Source: Butyrivibrio fibrisolvens 16/4 (lineage in GTDB: Bacteria > Bacillota > Clostridia > Lachnospirales > Lachnospiraceae). From it: 64,000 nucleotides of DNA. The notes beneath the pieces were generated by a model, which saw only the letters and a list, made by a program, of their open reading frames with translations, had not been told where the DNA came from and searched no databases. Shown in pieces: positions 43,138-54,520 of this stretch. The stretch covers positions 415,340-479,339 of the forward strand of contig FP929036.1 of the NCBI GenBank assembly GCA_000209815.1. The letters are read 5' to 3'. How positions within the stretch are numbered: position 1 is the first letter of the stretch; every line of letters begins with the position of its first letter. Both the position numbers and the translations under genes were made by a program.

Positions 43138-46100
43138 TTACTCTTCGATTTCTACTAAATCATCTGAAACCAATCCCTCAGACTCTCCAGCTAAACCTTC
43201 GAAATCCTCAGGAATTTCAACGTTTGCTAAATCATTGTCTGTTGAAAGAGGGATATTTGAGTATCTCTTCATACCTGTACCAGCAGGGATTAAGCGACCG
43301 ATAATAACGTTCTCTTTAAGACCGTTAAGTGGGTCAACCTTACCCTTGATAGCTGCATCAGTAAGAACCTTTGTTGTCTCCTGGAATGAAGCTGCTGAAA
43401 GGAATGAGTTTGTAGCAAGTGCTGCCTTTGTGATACCAAGAAGCTCCTGTGTACCTGTAGCAACTTCCTTGCCTTCTGCTTCCATCTGCTCGTTTGCTTC
43501 CTCAAAATCAAGCCAATCAACAAGTGAACCTGGCATAAATCCTGTATCACCTGCTTCGTCGATTCTGATTCTCTTAAGCATCTGACGGCAAAGTACTTCG
43601 ATATGCTTATCGTTGATATCAACACCCTGTAAACGGTAAACACGCTGAACTTCACGGATGAGGTAATCCTGAACGGCTGCCTTACCCTTGATAGCAAGGA
43701 TATCGTGTGGGTTTACAGAACCTTCTGTAAGCTCATCACCAGCCTCAAGCTCCTGTCCTGAAAGAACCTTGATACGTGATCCGTAAGGGATGAGATATTT
43801 CTCAACATCGCCTGTAGAAGAGTTTGTTACAACAACTTCTCTCTTCTTTGTCTTAGAGTCCTCTTCAATAGAAACTGTACCAGCAATCTCTGTGATGATA
43901 GCAAGTCCCTTAGGCTTTCTAGCCTCGAAAAGCTCCTCGACACGAGGAAGACCCTGTGTAATATCGTTACCAGCAACACCACCAGTATGGAATGTTCTCA
44001 TAGTAAGCTGTGTACCTGGCTCACCGATTGACTGTGCAGCGATGATACCGATTGCTTCACCGACCTGAACGGCACGACCTGAAGCCATGTTAGCACCATA
44101 ACACTTAGCACAAACACCAACGTGTGAACGACAGTTAAGTACGTTTCTAATCTTAACCTTCTTAATTGGCTCACCCTTATCATCAACACCGCGCTCAATG
44201 ATTGCAGCTGCACGCTTAGGTGTAATCATGTGATTAGCCTTAACAATCATCTCGCCCTTAGCATCGTAGATAGAGTAACAAGAGAATCTACCTGTGATAC
44301 GATCCTTGAGAGACTCAATCTCTTCACGACCATCCATGAATGCGTATACCCACATACCTGGAATCTCACGGTTTGTTCCAGCAACACAGTCTGACTCGCG
44401 GATAATAAGCTCCTGAGCAACGTCAACCATTCGACGTGTCAAGTATCCTGAATCGGCTGTACGAAGCGCTGTATCTGAAAGACCCTTACGAGCACCGTGA
44501 GCTGACATGAAGTACTCAAGTACATCAAGACCTTCACGGAAGTTTGACTTAATAGGAAGCTCGATAGTCTTACCTGTTGTATCAGCCATCAAACCACGCA
44601 TACCAGCAAGCTGCTTGATCTGCTTTTCAGAACCACGGGCACCTGAATCAGCCATCATGAAGATGTTGTTGTACTTATCAAGACCATCAAGAAGGTCTCT
44701 AGTAAGCTGATCATCAGTCTCTTTCCAAGTATCAACTACTTCACGATAACGCTCTTCTTCAGTAATAAGACCACGCTTGTACTGACGTGTAATCTTATCA
44801 ACTGTCTCTTCAGCCTGTGAGATAAGCTCTGGCTTCTGAGGTGGAACTGTCATATCTGAAATTGAAACTGTCATGGCAGCAATTGTTGAGTAGTGATAAC
44901 CCATAGCCTTGATATCATCAAGAACTTCTGCTGTCTTTGTAGCTCCGTGTGTATTAATAACTTTTTCAAGAATCTGCTTTAACTGCTTCTTACCAACGTG
45001 GAAGTCTACTTCTGGAACAAGGTCATTCTCAGGATTTGTACGATCTACATAACCAAGATCCTGTGGAATAATCTCGTTGAAGAGAAGTCTACCAAGTGTT
45101 GATGAAACATCACCTGTAACTACAGAACCGTCAGCCATTGTCTTTGACATACGAACTGTAATACGTGCATGCATTGTAAGAGCATTATTCTCGTAAGCAA
45201 GTATTGCTTCGTTAAGGTTCTTAAATACCTTACCTTCACCAACTGCTGGTGTCTCATCGCCTACTGTAGTACCACGCTCCTGTGTAAGGTAGTAGATACC
45301 AAGTACCATATCCTGTGAAGGAACGGCAACAGGACCACCGTCTGAAGGCTTAAGTAAGTTGTTAGGTGAGAGAAGCATAAATCTACACTCAGCCTGGGCC
45401 TCCTGAGTAAGTGGAAGGTGAACAGCCATCTGGTCACCGTCGAAGTCGGCGTTGAAAGCTGTACATACAAGTGGATGAAGCTTGATAGCTCTACCTTCTA
45501 CAAGGATAGGCTCGAAAGCCTGAATACCAAGTCTATGAAGTGTAGGAGCACGGTTAAGCATAACTGGATGCTCTTTAATGACATCTTCAAGGATGTCCCA
45601 AACCTCTGGCTCAAACTTCTCAACCATCTTCTTAGCATATTTAATGTTGTGGGCCATACCGTTACCAACGAGCTCCTTCATAACGAAAGGCTTGAAGAGC
45701 TCGAGAGCCATCTCCTTTGGAAGACCACACTGGTAAATCTTAAGCTCTGGTCCAACGACGATAACTGAACGTCCTGAGTAGTCAACACGCTTACCAAGAA
45801 GGTTCTGTCTGAATCGTCCTGACTTACCCTTAAGCATATCTGAAAGTGACTTAAGAGGTCTGTTACCAGGACCAGTAACTGGACGACCACGTCTACCGTT
45901 ATCGATAAGAGCATCAACAGCTTCCTGAAGCATACGCTTTTCGTTACGTACGATGATATCAGGAGCGCCAAGCTCTAATAATCTACGGAGACGGTTATTT
46001 CTATTAATGATACGACGATATAAGTCGTTCAAATCAGATGTAGCGAAACGGCCACCATCAAGCTGTACCATAGGACGAAGATCTGGTGGAATAACAGGGA

Positions 46101-46812
46101 TAACTGTCATAATCATCCATTCAGGTCTGTTTCCTGACTCGCGGAATGCCTCAACAACCTCAAGTCTCTTAATGATACGTGAACGCTTCTGGCCTGTAGC
46201 GTTATCTAATTCAATCTGAAGCTTTGTAGCCTCTTCATCGAGATCGATATCTCTAAGAAGCTCCTGGATAGCCTCAGCACCCATTCCTACTCTGAAGCCG
46301 TTACCATACTGCTCTCTAGCTTCCTGATACTCAGCCTCTGTAAGAACCTGCTTGTACATAAGAGCTGTCTCTCCTGCATCAAGTACGATGTATGATGCAA
46401 AGTAGAGAACCTTCTCTAATGTCTTTGGTGAAAGATCAAGAATAAGTCCCATACGTGAAGGAATACCCTTGAAATACCAAATATGTGAAACTGGTGCAGC
46501 AAGCTCGATGTGACCCATACGTTCACGACGAACTGATGCCTTTGTAATTTCTACACCACAACGGTCACAAACTACACCCTTATAACGAATCTTCTTGTAC
46601 TTTCCGCAGTGACATTCCCAGTCCTTGCTAGGTCCAAAAATCTTCTCGCAGAAAAGACCATCCTTTTCAGGCTTCAGTGTACGATAATTGATTGTCTCAG
46701 GCTTTTTAACCTCGCCACGAGACCACTGTCTGATCTTCTCAGGTGATGCCAATCCAATCTGTATTGCGTCAAATGCTATTGGTTGATATGTCGCTTCTTT
46801 ATTCTCTGGCAT
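43138..46812 (-). CDS. rpoC: RNA polymerase beta' subunit
   Basis: 1224 residues. The N-terminal zinc-binding site ([20 protein letters not shown]), catalytic magnesium loop [15 protein letters not shown], bridge/trigger region ([14 protein letters not shown]..., [25 protein letters not shown]) and second zinc site ([13 protein letters not shown]) are all intact. It starts 19 bases after rpoB with GGAAGGGAG upstream. A terminator follows, and no L7Ae-type gene lies between rpoC and rpsL, unlike in many Firmicutes. Confidence 0.98.
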   Translation of the reverse strand: MPENKEATYQPIAFDAIQIGLASPEKIRQWSRGEVKKPETINYRTLKPEKDGLFCEKIFGPSKDWECHCGKYKKIRYKGVVCDRCGVEITKASVRRERMGHIELAAPVSHIWYFKGIPSRMGLILDLSPKTLEKVLYFASYIVLDAGETALMYKQVLTEAEYQEAREQYGNGFRVGMGAEAIQELLRDIDLDEEATKLQIELDNATGQKRSRIIKRLEVVEAFRESGNRPEWMIMTVIPVIPPDLRPMVQLDGGRFATSDLNDLYRRIINRNNRLRRLLELGAPDIIVRNEKRMLQEAVDALIDNGRRGRPVTGPGNRPLKSLSDMLKGKSGRFRQNLLGKRVDYSGRSVIVVGPELKIYQCGLPKEMALELFKPFVMKELVGNGMAHNIKYAKKMVEKFEPEVWDILEDVIKEHPVMLNRAPTLHRLGIQAFEPILVEGRAIKLHPLVCTAFNADFDGDQMAVHLPLTQEAQAECRFMLLSPNNLLKPSDGGPVAVPSQDMVLGIYYLTQERGTTVGDETPAVGEGKVFKNLNEAILAYENNALTMHARITVRMSKTMADGSVVTGDVSSTLGRLLFNEIIPQDLGYVDRTNPENDLVPEVDFHVGKKQLKQILEKVINTHGATKTAEVLDDIKAMGYHYSTIAAMTVSISDMTVPPQKPELISQAEETVDKITRQYKRGLITEEERYREVVDTWKETDDQLTRDLLDGLDKYNNIFMMADSGARGSEKQIKQLAGMRGLMADTTGKTIELPIKSNFREGLDVLEYFMSAHGARKGLSDTALRTADSGYLTRRMVDVAQELIIRESDCVAGTNREIPGMWVYAFMDGREEIESLKDRITGRFSCYSIYDAKGEMIVKANHMITPKRAAAIIERGVDDKGEPIKKVKIRNVLNCRSHVGVCAKCYGANMASGRAVQVGEAIGIIAAQSIGEPGTQLTMRTFHTGGVAGNDITQGLPRVEELFEARKPKGLAIITEIAGTVSIEEDSKTKKREVVVTNSSTGDVEKYLIPYGSRIKVLSGQELEAGDELTEGSVNPHDILAIKGKAAVQDYLIREVQRVYRLQGVDINDKHIEVLCRQMLKRIRIDEAGDTGFMPGSLVDWLDFEEANEQMEAEGKEVATGTQELLGITKAALATNSFLSAASFQETTKVLTDAAIKGKVDPLNGLKENVIIGRLIPAGTGMKRYSNIPLSTDNDLANVEIPEDFEGLAGESEGLVSDDLVEIEE

Positions 46813-46831
46813 TTTGTAGCTCCCTTCCTAT

Positions 46832-49800
46832 TTATTCCTCATCAAAATCTGTTGGTATATCAGAAAAATCATCTTCTTCATCTTCGAACTGCTCTTCCTC
46901 GTCATCTACGAGCTCGCCCTCAGTATCAAACTTCTTTGTAGAGAAGCCTGCCTGTGCGAATGAGTTGTCATCCTCGAATGCGAAGTTTCTGTCACTACCT
47001 GCAATGATTGCGTTGAGGTCTGTATTTCCATATTCACTTGTCTCCATGAGCTCAACTTCTTCGCGGTTCTCATCAAGAACACGAACGTCAAGACCAAGTG
47101 ACTGTAATTCCTTAAGTAATACCTTGAATGACTCAGGGATACCTGGCTCAGGGATGTTTTCACCCTTGATAATAGCCTCGTATGTCTTAACACGACCGAT
47201 AACATCATCTGACTTCATTGTAAGGATTTCCTGAAGTGTATATGATGCACCGTAAGCCTCGAGGGCCCAAACTTCCATTTCTCCGAAACGCTGTCCACCG
47301 AACTGTGCTTTACCACCGAGTGGCTGCTGTGTAACAAGAGAGTAAGGACCAGTTGAACGTGCGTGAATCTTATCATCTACAAGGTGGTGAAGCTTCAGGT
47401 AGTGCATGTGTCCGATTGTAACAGGACCATCGAATGGCTGACCTGTACGTCCGTCACGAAGCTGAACCTTTCCATCTCTAGAGATTGGAACACCCTTCCA
47501 AAGTGCACGATGTGCACGGTTTGTTGAGAGATATTCCATAACATCCTCACGAAGAATATCAACATACTTATCGTAGAATGTCTCCTCACCGTTCTCTGCC
47601 TCTTCCTTATCAAATGGCATATTTACATAGTCATTTGCAAGCTCAAGAGTATCCTGAATATCAATTTCCTTTGCACCATCGAATACTGGTGTCTCAATGT
47701 CAAATCCCAGGGCCTTTGCAGCAAGTGAAAGGTGAATCTCAAGGACCTGACCAATGTTCATACGTGAAGGTACGCCCAATGGGTTAAGTACGATATCAAG
47801 TGGACGACCGTTTGGAAGATATGGCATATCTTCTACTGGAAGTACGCGGGAAACTACACCCTTGTTACCGTGACGACCGGCCATCTTATCACCTACACCA
47901 ATCTTTCTCTTCTGAGCGATGTAGATACGAACTGACTTATTAACACCTGGAGAAAGCTCATCGCCATTCTCGCGAGTAAATACCTTAGCATCAACAACGA
48001 TACCGTATGCTCCGTGTGGTACACGAAGTGAAGTATCACGAACCTCTCTTGCCTTCTCACCGAAGATTGCAAGAAGAAGTCTCTCTTCTGGAGTACGCTC
48101 TGTCTCACCCTTTGGTGTAACCTTACCAACAAGGATATCACCGGCACGAACCTCTGCACCGATACGGATGATACCGCTCTCATCAAGATCCTTAAGAGCA
48201 TCATCACCAACACCAGCTACATCACGTGTGATTTCTTCTGGTCCGAGCTTTGTATCACGAGCATCAATCTCGTACTCTTCAATATGAATAGATGTATAAA
48301 CATCATCCTGAACGAGGCGCTCTGAAAGAAGAACGGCATCCTCGTAGTTGTAACCTTCCCAAGTCATGAAACCGATAAGTGGGTTCTTTCCAAGGGCAAG
48401 CTCACCATTCTTTGTAGAAGGACCATCAGCGATAACCTCGCCAGCCTCTACATGGTCACCCTTAAATACGATAGGGCGCTGGTTATAGCAGTTAGACTGG
48501 TTAGAACGTGTGAACTTGAAGAGTGTGTACTCATCTCTTGTTCCGTCCTCGTCAGCCTTAACGATAATTCTGTTTGTCTCAGACATCTCAACGATACCTG
48601 CGCGCTTAGCAACTACGCAGACACCTGAATCGACTGCTGTCTTTGGCTCCATACCTGTACCAACAACTGGTGCTTCTGTAGTAAGAAGTGGAACGGCCTG
48701 ACGCTGCATGTTTGAACCCATGAGGGCACGAGTAGGGTCATCGTTCTGAAGGAATGGAATAGACGCTGTAGCAACTGAGAATACCATCTTTGGAGATACG
48801 TCCATGTAATCAAACATAGTCTTATCGTACTCCTGTGTCTCCTCACGGAAACGACCAGATACGTTCTTTCTCATGAAGTGACCTTCTTCGTCAAGCTTGA
48901 CGTTAGCCTGTGCTACGTGGTAATTATCCTCTTCATCAGCAGTCATATATACTACCTCGTCAGTTACGCGAGGATTCTGTGGATCTGATTTATCAATACG
49001 TCTGTATGGCGCCTCAACAAAACCATACTCATTAATACGAGCATAGCTAGCAAGAGAGTTGATAAGACCGATGTTTGGTCCTTCAGGAGTCTCGATAGGG
49101 CACATACGTCCATAGTGTGAATAGTGAACGTCTCGAACCTCGAAACCTGCACGGTCTCTTGAAAGACCACCAGGACCAAGAGCTGAAAGACGTCTCTTAT
49201 GTGTCAACTCTGAAAGTGGGTTGTTCTGAACCATGAACTGTGACAACTGTGATGAACCAAAGAACTCTTTGATTGCAGCTGTAACAGGCTTAATGTTAAT
49301 TAAGTTCTGTGGAGAAATGTCCTCAAGGTCACGAGTAGTCATACGCTCACGTACAACCTTCTCAAGACGTGAAAGACCAATTCTATACTGATTCTGTAAC
49401 AACTCACCAACTGCACGAATACGACGGTTACCAAGGTGATCGATATCATCTTCCTTACCAATGCCGTACTCAAGGTGCATATTGTAATTGATAGATGCAA
49501 ATATATCCTCTACAGTAATGTGCTTTGGAATAAGATCTGCTACTGAACGAGCAATTGCATCTTCGATATCTTCTTTTGTAGTGTTCTCCTCGAGAATTCT
49601 CTCGAGAACTGGATAGTAAACGAGCTCTGTAATACCAAGAGCCTTTGCATCACAATCAACGAACTTAGTGATGTCTACCATCATGTTAGAAAGAACCTTT
49701 ACATTGCGAGTCTCTGTCTGGATGAATACATGTGTAACAGCTGCGTTCTGGATTTCCTCAGCCATTTCAAGTGTAACCTTATCTCCAGCCTTTGCGATAA

Positions 49801-50737
49801 TCTCGCCTGTTGTTGTATCAATAACATCCTCTGCAAGAACATGTCCTGTGATACGGTTCTTGAGCATAAGCTTCTTATTGAACTTATAACGACCAACCTT
49901 TGCAAGATCGTAACGTCTAGGATCGAAGAACATACCATGAATAAGTGACTCAGCACTATCCTTAGCAAGTGGCTCGCCTGGACGAAGTCTACGATAGAGC
50001 TCTAAAAGACCTCCTTCGTAGCTACCCTGTGGATTCTTCTCTGTGATAGCTGGATCCTTTGCAAATGTAGCAAGAATCTTTGGCTCCTCACCGAAAACAT
50101 CGATAATTTCCTGATTAGTACCTAAACCAAGGGCACGAATAAGAACAGTAACAGGTACCTTTCTGTTACGGTCTACACGTACATAGAAAACGTCGTTGGA
50201 ATCTGTTTCATATTCAAGCCATGCACCACGGTTAGGGATTACAGTACATGAATATAACTCCTTACCGATTTTATCATGGCCAATTGCATAGTAAATGCCT
50301 GGTGAACGGACAAGCTGTGATACGATAACACGCTCTGCTCCATTAATTACGAATGTGCCTGTATCTGTCATAAGTGGCAAGTCACCCATGAAGATTTCGT
50401 GCTCCTGCATGTCTCCGGACTCTTTGTTTACAAGGCGTACTTTAACCTTTAAAGGTGCTGCGTATGTTGCATCTCTTTCCTTGCACTGTGGAATTGTGTA
50501 CTTCACCTCATCTTTGCACAGTGTGAAGTCAACAAAATGCAATTCAAGCTGGTTACCCCTGTCTTGAATAGGTGAGATATCTGCGAATGCTTCTTTTAAT
50601 CCGTCCTTAACGAACCAGTCATAACTGTCTTTCTGGACCTCGATTAAATTAGGCATCTCAAGTACCTCTTTTTGTCTCGAGTAACTCATACGCAAGTTCT
50701 TTCCAGCTTTCACTGGACGTATTCTGTTTTTCTCCAT
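46832..50737 (-). CDS. rpoB: RNA polymerase beta subunit (Val at the Asp516-equivalent site)
   Basis: 1301 residues from the preferred start [12 protein letters not shown] (50737; GGTGG upstream). The longer frame to 50797 is not needed. All beta landmarks are present, including the rifampicin pocket, the [12 protein letters not shown] active-site region and the C-terminal KSDDVIGR...[13 protein letters not shown], plus an acidic tail. The rifampicin cluster reads [26 protein letters not shown]. The third position after F-M is Val (codon GTT, 49229-49231, residue ~503) where E. coli has Asp516. The His526 and Ser531 equivalents are unchanged. Cotranscribed with rpoC. Confidence 0.97.
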   Translation of the reverse strand: MEKNRIRPVKAGKNLRMSYSRQKEVLEMPNLIEVQKDSYDWFVKDGLKEAFADISPIQDRGNQLELHFVDFTLCKDEVKYTIPQCKERDATYAAPLKVKVRLVNKESGDMQEHEIFMGDLPLMTDTGTFVINGAERVIVSQLVRSPGIYYAIGHDKIGKELYSCTVIPNRGAWLEYETDSNDVFYVRVDRNRKVPVTVLIRALGLGTNQEIIDVFGEEPKILATFAKDPAITEKNPQGSYEGGLLELYRRLRPGEPLAKDSAESLIHGMFFDPRRYDLAKVGRYKFNKKLMLKNRITGHVLAEDVIDTTTGEIIAKAGDKVTLEMAEEIQNAAVTHVFIQTETRNVKVLSNMMVDITKFVDCDAKALGITELVYYPVLERILEENTTKEDIEDAIARSVADLIPKHITVEDIFASINYNMHLEYGIGKEDDIDHLGNRRIRAVGELLQNQYRIGLSRLEKVVRERMTTRDLEDISPQNLINIKPVTAAIKEFFGSSQLSQFMVQNNPLSELTHKRRLSALGPGGLSRDRAGFEVRDVHYSHYGRMCPIETPEGPNIGLINSLASYARINEYGFVEAPYRRIDKSDPQNPRVTDEVVYMTADEEDNYHVAQANVKLDEEGHFMRKNVSGRFREETQEYDKTMFDYMDVSPKMVFSVATASIPFLQNDDPTRALMGSNMQRQAVPLLTTEAPVVGTGMEPKTAVDSGVCVVAKRAGIVEMSETNRIIVKADEDGTRDEYTLFKFTRSNQSNCYNQRPIVFKGDHVEAGEVIADGPSTKNGELALGKNPLIGFMTWEGYNYEDAVLLSERLVQDDVYTSIHIEEYEIDARDTKLGPEEITRDVAGVGDDALKDLDESGIIRIGAEVRAGDILVGKVTPKGETERTPEERLLLAIFGEKAREVRDTSLRVPHGAYGIVVDAKVFTRENGDELSPGVNKSVRIYIAQKRKIGVGDKMAGRHGNKGVVSRVLPVEDMPYLPNGRPLDIVLNPLGVPSRMNIGQVLEIHLSLAAKALGFDIETPVFDGAKEIDIQDTLELANDYVNMPFDKEEAENGEETFYDKYVDILREDVMEYLSTNRAHRALWKGVPISRDGKVQLRDGRTGQPFDGPVTIGHMHYLKLHHLVDDKIHARSTGPYSLVTQQPLGGKAQFGGQRFGEMEVWALEAYGASYTLQEILTMKSDDVIGRVKTYEAIIKGENIPEPGIPESFKVLLKELQSLGLDVRVLDENREEVELMETSEYGNTDLNAIIAGSDRNFAFEDDNSFAQAGFSTKKFDTEGELVDDEEEQFEDEEDDFSDIPTDFDEE

Positions 50738-50857
50738 TGACGTTCCACCTCTCATTTTATTTTTAATTTGGATATATCTTTTAAAGAAATTGGGCATTAT
50801 CTTTGCTCATAAAAATAAGCATAGAAATGCACACTGCACCATAATAGTGCAAACTAC

Positions 50858-50887
50858 ATTCTATGCCAAAAGCAATAATAAAGTCAA
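50858..50887 (-). promoter_or_regulatory. rpoBC promoter
   Basis: TTGACT (50882-50887 on the minus strand), 18 bases, TAGAAT (50858-50863). The leader can fold (TGCAC/GTGCA inside GCATAG/CTATGC). It lies between the rplL terminator and rpoB. Confidence 0.65.
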
Positions 50888-50925
50888 GTATTTATTTGTA
50901 TTTATTTCAAAGCATTATTATAAAT

Positions 50926-50956
50926 AAAAATTGGCAGGTCTGTAAAGACCTGCCAA
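50926..50956 (-). terminator. rplL terminator
   Basis: TTGGCAGGTC (50931-50940) and GACCTGCCAA (50947-50956) form a perfect 10-bp stem. On the minus strand TTTTTATTTAT follows. Confidence 0.95.
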
Positions 50957-50978
50957 CAATAAATTTCGAAAGCAATTC

Positions 50979-51353
50979 TTACTTAAGAGTAACCTTTGCA
51001 CCGATCTCCTCAAGCTGAGCCTTGATTGACTCTGCTGTAGCCTTATCAGCTGCTTCCTTGATGAGCTTTGGAGCGCCATCAACGAGTTCCTTAGCTTCCT
51101 TAAGTCCAAGACCAGTAGCCTCACGAACAACCTTGATAACCTTAACCTTCTCAGAACCTACTTCTGTAAGCTCTACGTCGAACTCATCCTTCTCCTCAGC
51201 TGCTGCTGCATCGCCAGCTGCTGCTGCAACTACAACGCCTGCTGCTGCAGAAACGCCGAACTCTTCCTCACATGCCTTTACAAGGTCATTTAACTCTAAT
51301 ACGCTAAGCTCTTTGATAGCTGCGATAAACTCTTCTGTTGTCATCTTTGCCAT
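50979..51353 (-). CDS. rplL: ribosomal protein L7/L12
   Basis: 124 residues. An N-terminal dimerisation helix ([30 protein letters not shown]) leads to an Ala-rich hinge and the C-terminal factor-binding domain ([26 protein letters not shown]). It forms the ribosomal stalk with L10, encoded 56 bases upstream. It is the last gene of its transcript, before a strong terminator. Confidence 0.98.
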   Translation of the reverse strand: MAKMTTEEFIAAIKELSVLELNDLVKACEEEFGVSAAAGVVVAAAAGDAAAAEEKDEFDVELTEVGSEKVKVIKVVREATGLGLKEAKELVDGAPKLIKEAADKATAESIKAQLEEIGAKVTLK

Positions 51354-51409
51354 GATAATTTTCCTCCATTAAAAATTAATAAAATATAAAATATTACGAG
51401 TAAACTAGA

Positions 51410-51967
51410 TTACTCAGCTGGAGCCTCAGCTGGCTCTTCTGCTGGTGCCTCTGCCTCTGCTGCTGCAGGAGCTTCTGTAGATGCACCACCCTGCTCTGCG
51501 ATCTGATTGAGAACACGAGCGAAGTTTGTGATTGGTGACTGTAAGCTTCCAAGTAACTTTGAAAGAAGTTCCTCTCTGCTTGGTACAGCTGCAACTGCTG
51601 TCATACCCTTAGCGTCATAGAATGTTCCTTCAACTACACCTGCCTTGATTTCAAGGTTCTGAGCTGTCTTACCAAACTTAGCAAGAATTCTTGCTGGTGC
51701 TGTAGCATCATCCTTTGATACAGCGATTGCGCTAGGTCCTTCAAGAACCTCGTCAAGCTGTGCAAAGTCTGTTCCTTCGAAAGCGCGCTTCATAAGAGTG
51801 TTCTTGTAAACCTTATATGTAACGCCAGCTTCACGAAGCTGCTTACGTAACTGTGTGTCTTCTGCAACTGTAAGTCCACGAGCATCAACAACTACAACTG
51901 AAGCTGCATCTTTAATCTGTGCTGAAATCTCGTCAACGATAGGCTGCTTTAATTCAACTTTTGCCAC
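51410..51967 (-). CDS. rplJ: ribosomal protein L10
   Basis: 185 residues; the family core starts MAKVELKQPIVDEISAQIKDAASVVVVDARGLTV and contains VYKNTLMKRAF and GPSAIAVSKDD. The C-terminus is an Ala/Glu/Pro-rich tail after the L7/L12-binding helix. It is controlled by the L10 leader RNA immediately upstream. The stop is followed by rplL in the same transcript. Confidence 0.97.
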   Translation of the reverse strand: MAKVELKQPIVDEISAQIKDAASVVVVDARGLTVAEDTQLRKQLREAGVTYKVYKNTLMKRAFEGTDFAQLDEVLEGPSAIAVSKDDATAPARILAKFGKTAQNLEIKAGVVEGTFYDAKGMTAVAAVPSREELLSKLLGSLQSPITNFARVLNQIAEQGGASTEAPAAAEAEAPAEEPAEAPAE

Positions 51968-52021
51968 GAATTTTTCCTCCTTATAATATTTTTGTGTTGC
52001 TTATATGAGGATTATTCATCT

Positions 52022-52150
52022 AAAAAATCCCCTGCATCCAAAGACACAGGGGATAAGTAATCGATAAATACTTAATCGTCCTCGGCTGGTAGAGATAAAT
52101 CTCTTTACGGCTAACGCCACCTGCTGTCTTCGGCAACAACTTTGTGCATT
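52022..52150 (-). ncRNA. L10 (rplJ-rplL) leader RNA with attenuator
   Basis: The rplA-rplJ gap holds the characteristic L10 leader: GTTGTTGCCGAAGACAGC..GGTGGCGTTAGCC, then CCAGCCGAGGAC. This is the kink-turn region bound by the L10-L12 complex. It is followed by a possible antiterminator hairpin (AAGTA/TACTT, ~52055-52073). A strong terminator comes last: ATCCCCTG/CAGGGGAT, 52027-52034 with 52047-52054, then six T. Excess L10-L12 is expected to favour termination. Confidence 0.88.
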
Positions 52151-52180
52151 ATATCATTATGTATATTGGATTGTCAACAA

Positions 52181-52876
52181 TTAGTTAGAAACCTTAGCAA
52201 CATTAAGCTTAACACCAGGTCCCATTGTAGGAGCAAGTGAAATGCTCTTAATGTACTGACCCTTTAAGCTTGCTGGCTTAGCCTTGTTGATTGCATCCAT
52301 AAGAGTCTGGAAGTTGTCCGCTAACTGCTCCTCTGAGAAAGAAGCCTTTCCGATAGGTACATGGATAATGTTTGTCTTATCAAGTCTATACTCAATCTTA
52401 CCTGCTTTGATTTCCTCAACAGCCTTAGCAACATCCATAGTTACTGTACCAGCCTTAGGGTTTGGCATAAGTCCTCTAGGTCCAAGTACACGACCAAGAC
52501 GACCAACAACACCCATCATATCTGGAGTAGCAACTACTGAATCGAAATCACTCCATCCTTCGTTCTGGATCTTTGGAATGAGTTCCTCGCCACCAACGAA
52601 ATCAGCACCAGCAGCCTGAGCCTCATCAAGCTTAGCACCCTTAGCGAATACTAAAACTCGTACTGTCTTACCTGTTCCGTGTGGAAGTACAACAGCACCA
52701 CGGATCTGCTGCTCTGCGTGACGTCCGTCACAACCAGTTCTGATATGAGCCTCAATTGTCTCATCAAATTTAGCAGTAGCATTCTTCTTAACCTGAGCGA
52801 TTGCTTCTGCTGGATCGTATGCAACTGACTTATCGTATGACTGTGCAGCTGCTACGTATTTCTTTCCTCTTTTCAT
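52181..52876 (-). CDS. rplA: ribosomal protein L1
   Basis: 231 residues from [15 protein letters not shown] (52876), which has GGAGG nine bases upstream. The in-frame start at 52906 is too far upstream and adds an unlikely leader. Typical L1 segments include [28 protein letters not shown] and [13 protein letters not shown]. It binds the 23S stalk and can autoregulate rplKA. It follows rplK. Confidence 0.97.
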   Translation of the reverse strand: MKRGKKYVAAAQSYDKSVAYDPAEAIAQVKKNATAKFDETIEAHIRTGCDGRHAEQQIRGAVVLPHGTGKTVRVLVFAKGAKLDEAQAAGADFVGGEELIPKIQNEGWSDFDSVVATPDMMGVVGRLGRVLGPRGLMPNPKAGTVTMDVAKAVEEIKAGKIEYRLDKTNIIHVPIGKASFSEEQLADNFQTLMDAINKAKPASLKGQYIKSISLAPTMGPGVKLNVAKVSN

Positions 52877-52958
52877 GTTTACCTCCTGTGGTTTATCGAG
52901 CCTCAAGCTCTCCCACTCAAATAATTATTAAAGAACGTTGTTTTCGCTAAGCTGTAAA

Positions 52959-53384
52959 TTACTCTACAACCTCAACGCCCATTGATCTACAAGTTCCCTC
53001 GATCATGCTCATAGCTGCCTCAAGTGAAGCTGCGTTAAGATCAGGCATCTTTGTCTCTGCGATTTCCTGAACCTGAGCCTTTGTAATCTTTGCAACCTTT
53101 GTCTTATTAGGTGTGCCAGATGCCTTATCGATCTTGCAAGCCTTCTTAATAAGAACTGCTGCTGGTGGAGTCTTTGTGATGAAGCTGAAGCTTCTATCTG
53201 CATAAACAGTGATGATTGTAGGAACGATTGTGTCTCCCATATCTGCTGTCTTTGCGTTAAACTGCTTTGTAAACTCCACGATATTTACACCGTGCTGACC
53301 AAGTGCTGGACCTACAGGTGGGGCTGGTGTAGCCTTGCCTGCTGGAATCTGCAACTTGATATAGCCTTCAATTTTCTTTGCCAT
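52959..53384 (-). CDS. rplK: ribosomal protein L11
   Basis: 141 residues, standard length. The N-terminal domain is [26 protein letters not shown] and the C-terminal RNA-binding domain ends [12 protein letters not shown]. It is part of the GTPase-associated centre, with a GGAGGA site upstream. It lies between nusG and rplA in the same operon. Confidence 0.98.
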   Translation of the reverse strand: MAKKIEGYIKLQIPAGKATPAPPVGPALGQHGVNIVEFTKQFNAKTADMGDTIVPTIITVYADRSFSFITKTPPAAVLIKKACKIDKASGTPNKTKVAKITKAQVQEIAETKMPDLNAASLEAAMSMIEGTCRSMGVEVVE

Positions 53385-53441
53385 GATATCCTATTCCTCC
53401 TGCAAAACTGTCCGACACGTTAATTTTTCGATTGTGTCGAA

Positions 53442-53972
53442 TTAATCCATTTTTCGTACGTCCGTGAAATCAATCTCAACTGGTGTCTCACGTCCGAACA
53501 TCTCAACGCTGATTGTAACAGTCTGCTTCTTAGCATTGATAGACTTAACAACGCCAACAGTATCTTTCCAGGTACCATCGATGACACTAAGAGTATCTCC
53601 GACCTCGAAGTCAACCTCAACGTTAACCTTTTCAGTGTTATCACCTAGTAAGTAAGCTTTAACCTCGGCCTCTGACAATGGCACTGGTTTACTTCCTGGT
53701 CCTACGAAGCCTGTAACACCTCTGGTATTTCTGACAACGTACCAGGTCTCGTCATTCATAATCATCTCAATAAGAACGTAACCAGGGTACATCTTTTTAG
53801 AAACTTGCTTCTTTACGCCATCCTTAGTCTCTGTAACCTCAACCATTGGTACGCGTACATCAAGAATCTGCTCCTCGAGCTTCTGTGTCTCGATAGCCTT
53901 TTCAATGTTTGTCTTGACTTTGTTCTCATAGCCTGAGTAAGTATGAACTACATACCACTTTGCCTCTGCCAT
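53442..53972 (-). CDS. nusG: transcription elongation/termination factor NusG
   Basis: 176 residues from MAEAKWYVVHTYSGYENKVK (53972). The ATG at 53987 is part of its GGAGG site. The NGN domain (~1-115, with KMYPGYVLIEMIMNDETWYVVRNTRGVTGFVG) and C-terminal KOW domain (VGDTLSVIDGTWKDTVGVVKSINAKKQTV) are complete. It couples RNA polymerase to Rho or the ribosome. It lies between secE and rplK as in most bacteria. Confidence 0.98.
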   Translation of the reverse strand: MAEAKWYVVHTYSGYENKVKTNIEKAIETQKLEEQILDVRVPMVEVTETKDGVKKQVSKKMYPGYVLIEMIMNDETWYVVRNTRGVTGFVGPGSKPVPLSEAEVKAYLLGDNTEKVNVEVDFEVGDTLSVIDGTWKDTVGVVKSINAKKQTVTISVEMFGRETPVEIDFTDVRKMD

Positions 53973-53986
53973 ATTTGATGCCTCCA

Positions 53987-54184
53987 TTATAAATTAACTA
54001 GGATATTTACACCTTTGTTGATCACTGCATCTAATACGATGATGATCACTGCTACAACTACTGACACAGCAACAACTGCTGTTGTCTGTTTTGACACGTC
54101 CTTAGGGTCAGCCCAAACAATTTTGTTAAACTCGGCCTTGAGCCCTGTAAAACGTCCTGACTTAGTTTTCTTGTCTTCTGCCAT
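53987..54184 (-). CDS. secE: preprotein translocase subunit SecE
   Basis: 65 residues: a short amphipathic cytoplasmic part with the conserved GLKAEFNKIVWADPKDVSKQT and one C-terminal membrane helix (AVVAVSVVVAVIIIVLDAVI). It is an essential SecYEG subunit. It sits between rpmG (18 bases upstream) and nusG, the canonical position. Confidence 0.96.
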   Translation of the reverse strand: MAEDKKTKSGRFTGLKAEFNKIVWADPKDVSKQTTAVVAVSVVVAVIIIVLDAVINKGVNILVNL

Positions 54185-54202
54185 TTCGCACCTCCGCTAT
54201 GA

Positions 54203-54352
54203 CTATTTAGTCTCCTTGTGCATTGTGTGTCTCTTGCAAAATCTACAGTACTTCTTTGTTTCCATTCTGTCAGGGTGTGTCTTCTTGTCTTTTGTCATGT
54301 TGTAATTACGCTGCTGGCATTCTGTACATGCCAATGTTATCTTTGTGCGCAC
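54203..54352 (-). CDS. rpmG: ribosomal protein L33
   Basis: 49 codons from a GTG start (54352) with GGAGG upstream, ending TAG. The protein reads [18 protein letters not shown] and continues with K-rich turns and [14 protein letters not shown]. Both Cys pairs (CTEC and CRFC) are present, so this is the zinc-binding form of L33. It is the first gene of the operon, ~120 bases after a consensus promoter. Confidence 0.95.
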   Translation of the reverse strand: MRTKITLACTECQQRNYNMTKDKKTHPDRMETKKYCRFCKRHTMHKETK

Positions 54353-54471
54353 AACTTCCACCTCCGTTAAATTTCTACTTTGGTCTACTTATACTCACTC
54401 ATCATAGCGAACAATTTGATGAGGCGAAAAAAGAGCATAAAAAAAGACCTGCTTTTCTTAGTCGCTAGCTA

Positions 54472-54500
54472 AATTTATCACACGACGCAAGAACTGTCAA
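54472..54500 (-). promoter_or_regulatory. promoter of the rpmG-secE-nusG-rplKA operon
   Basis: TTGACA (54495-54500 on the minus strand), 17 bases, TAAATT (54472-54477). A ~120-base leader follows before rpmG. The promoter lies within 20 bases of the sugar-transporter gene's stop (54521). Confidence 0.88.
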
Positions 54501-54520
54501 GTCTTTTTCTTTATTACATT

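Noticed and set aside
50740-50797. 20-residue N-terminal extension of RpoB
   Set aside because: RpoB proteins of this group begin MEKNRIRP, and a GGTGG site precedes that codon.
52022-52150. T-box or amino-acid riboswitch upstream of rplJ
   Set aside because: Sequence and context match the L10 leader; no T-box sequence or specifier loop is visible.
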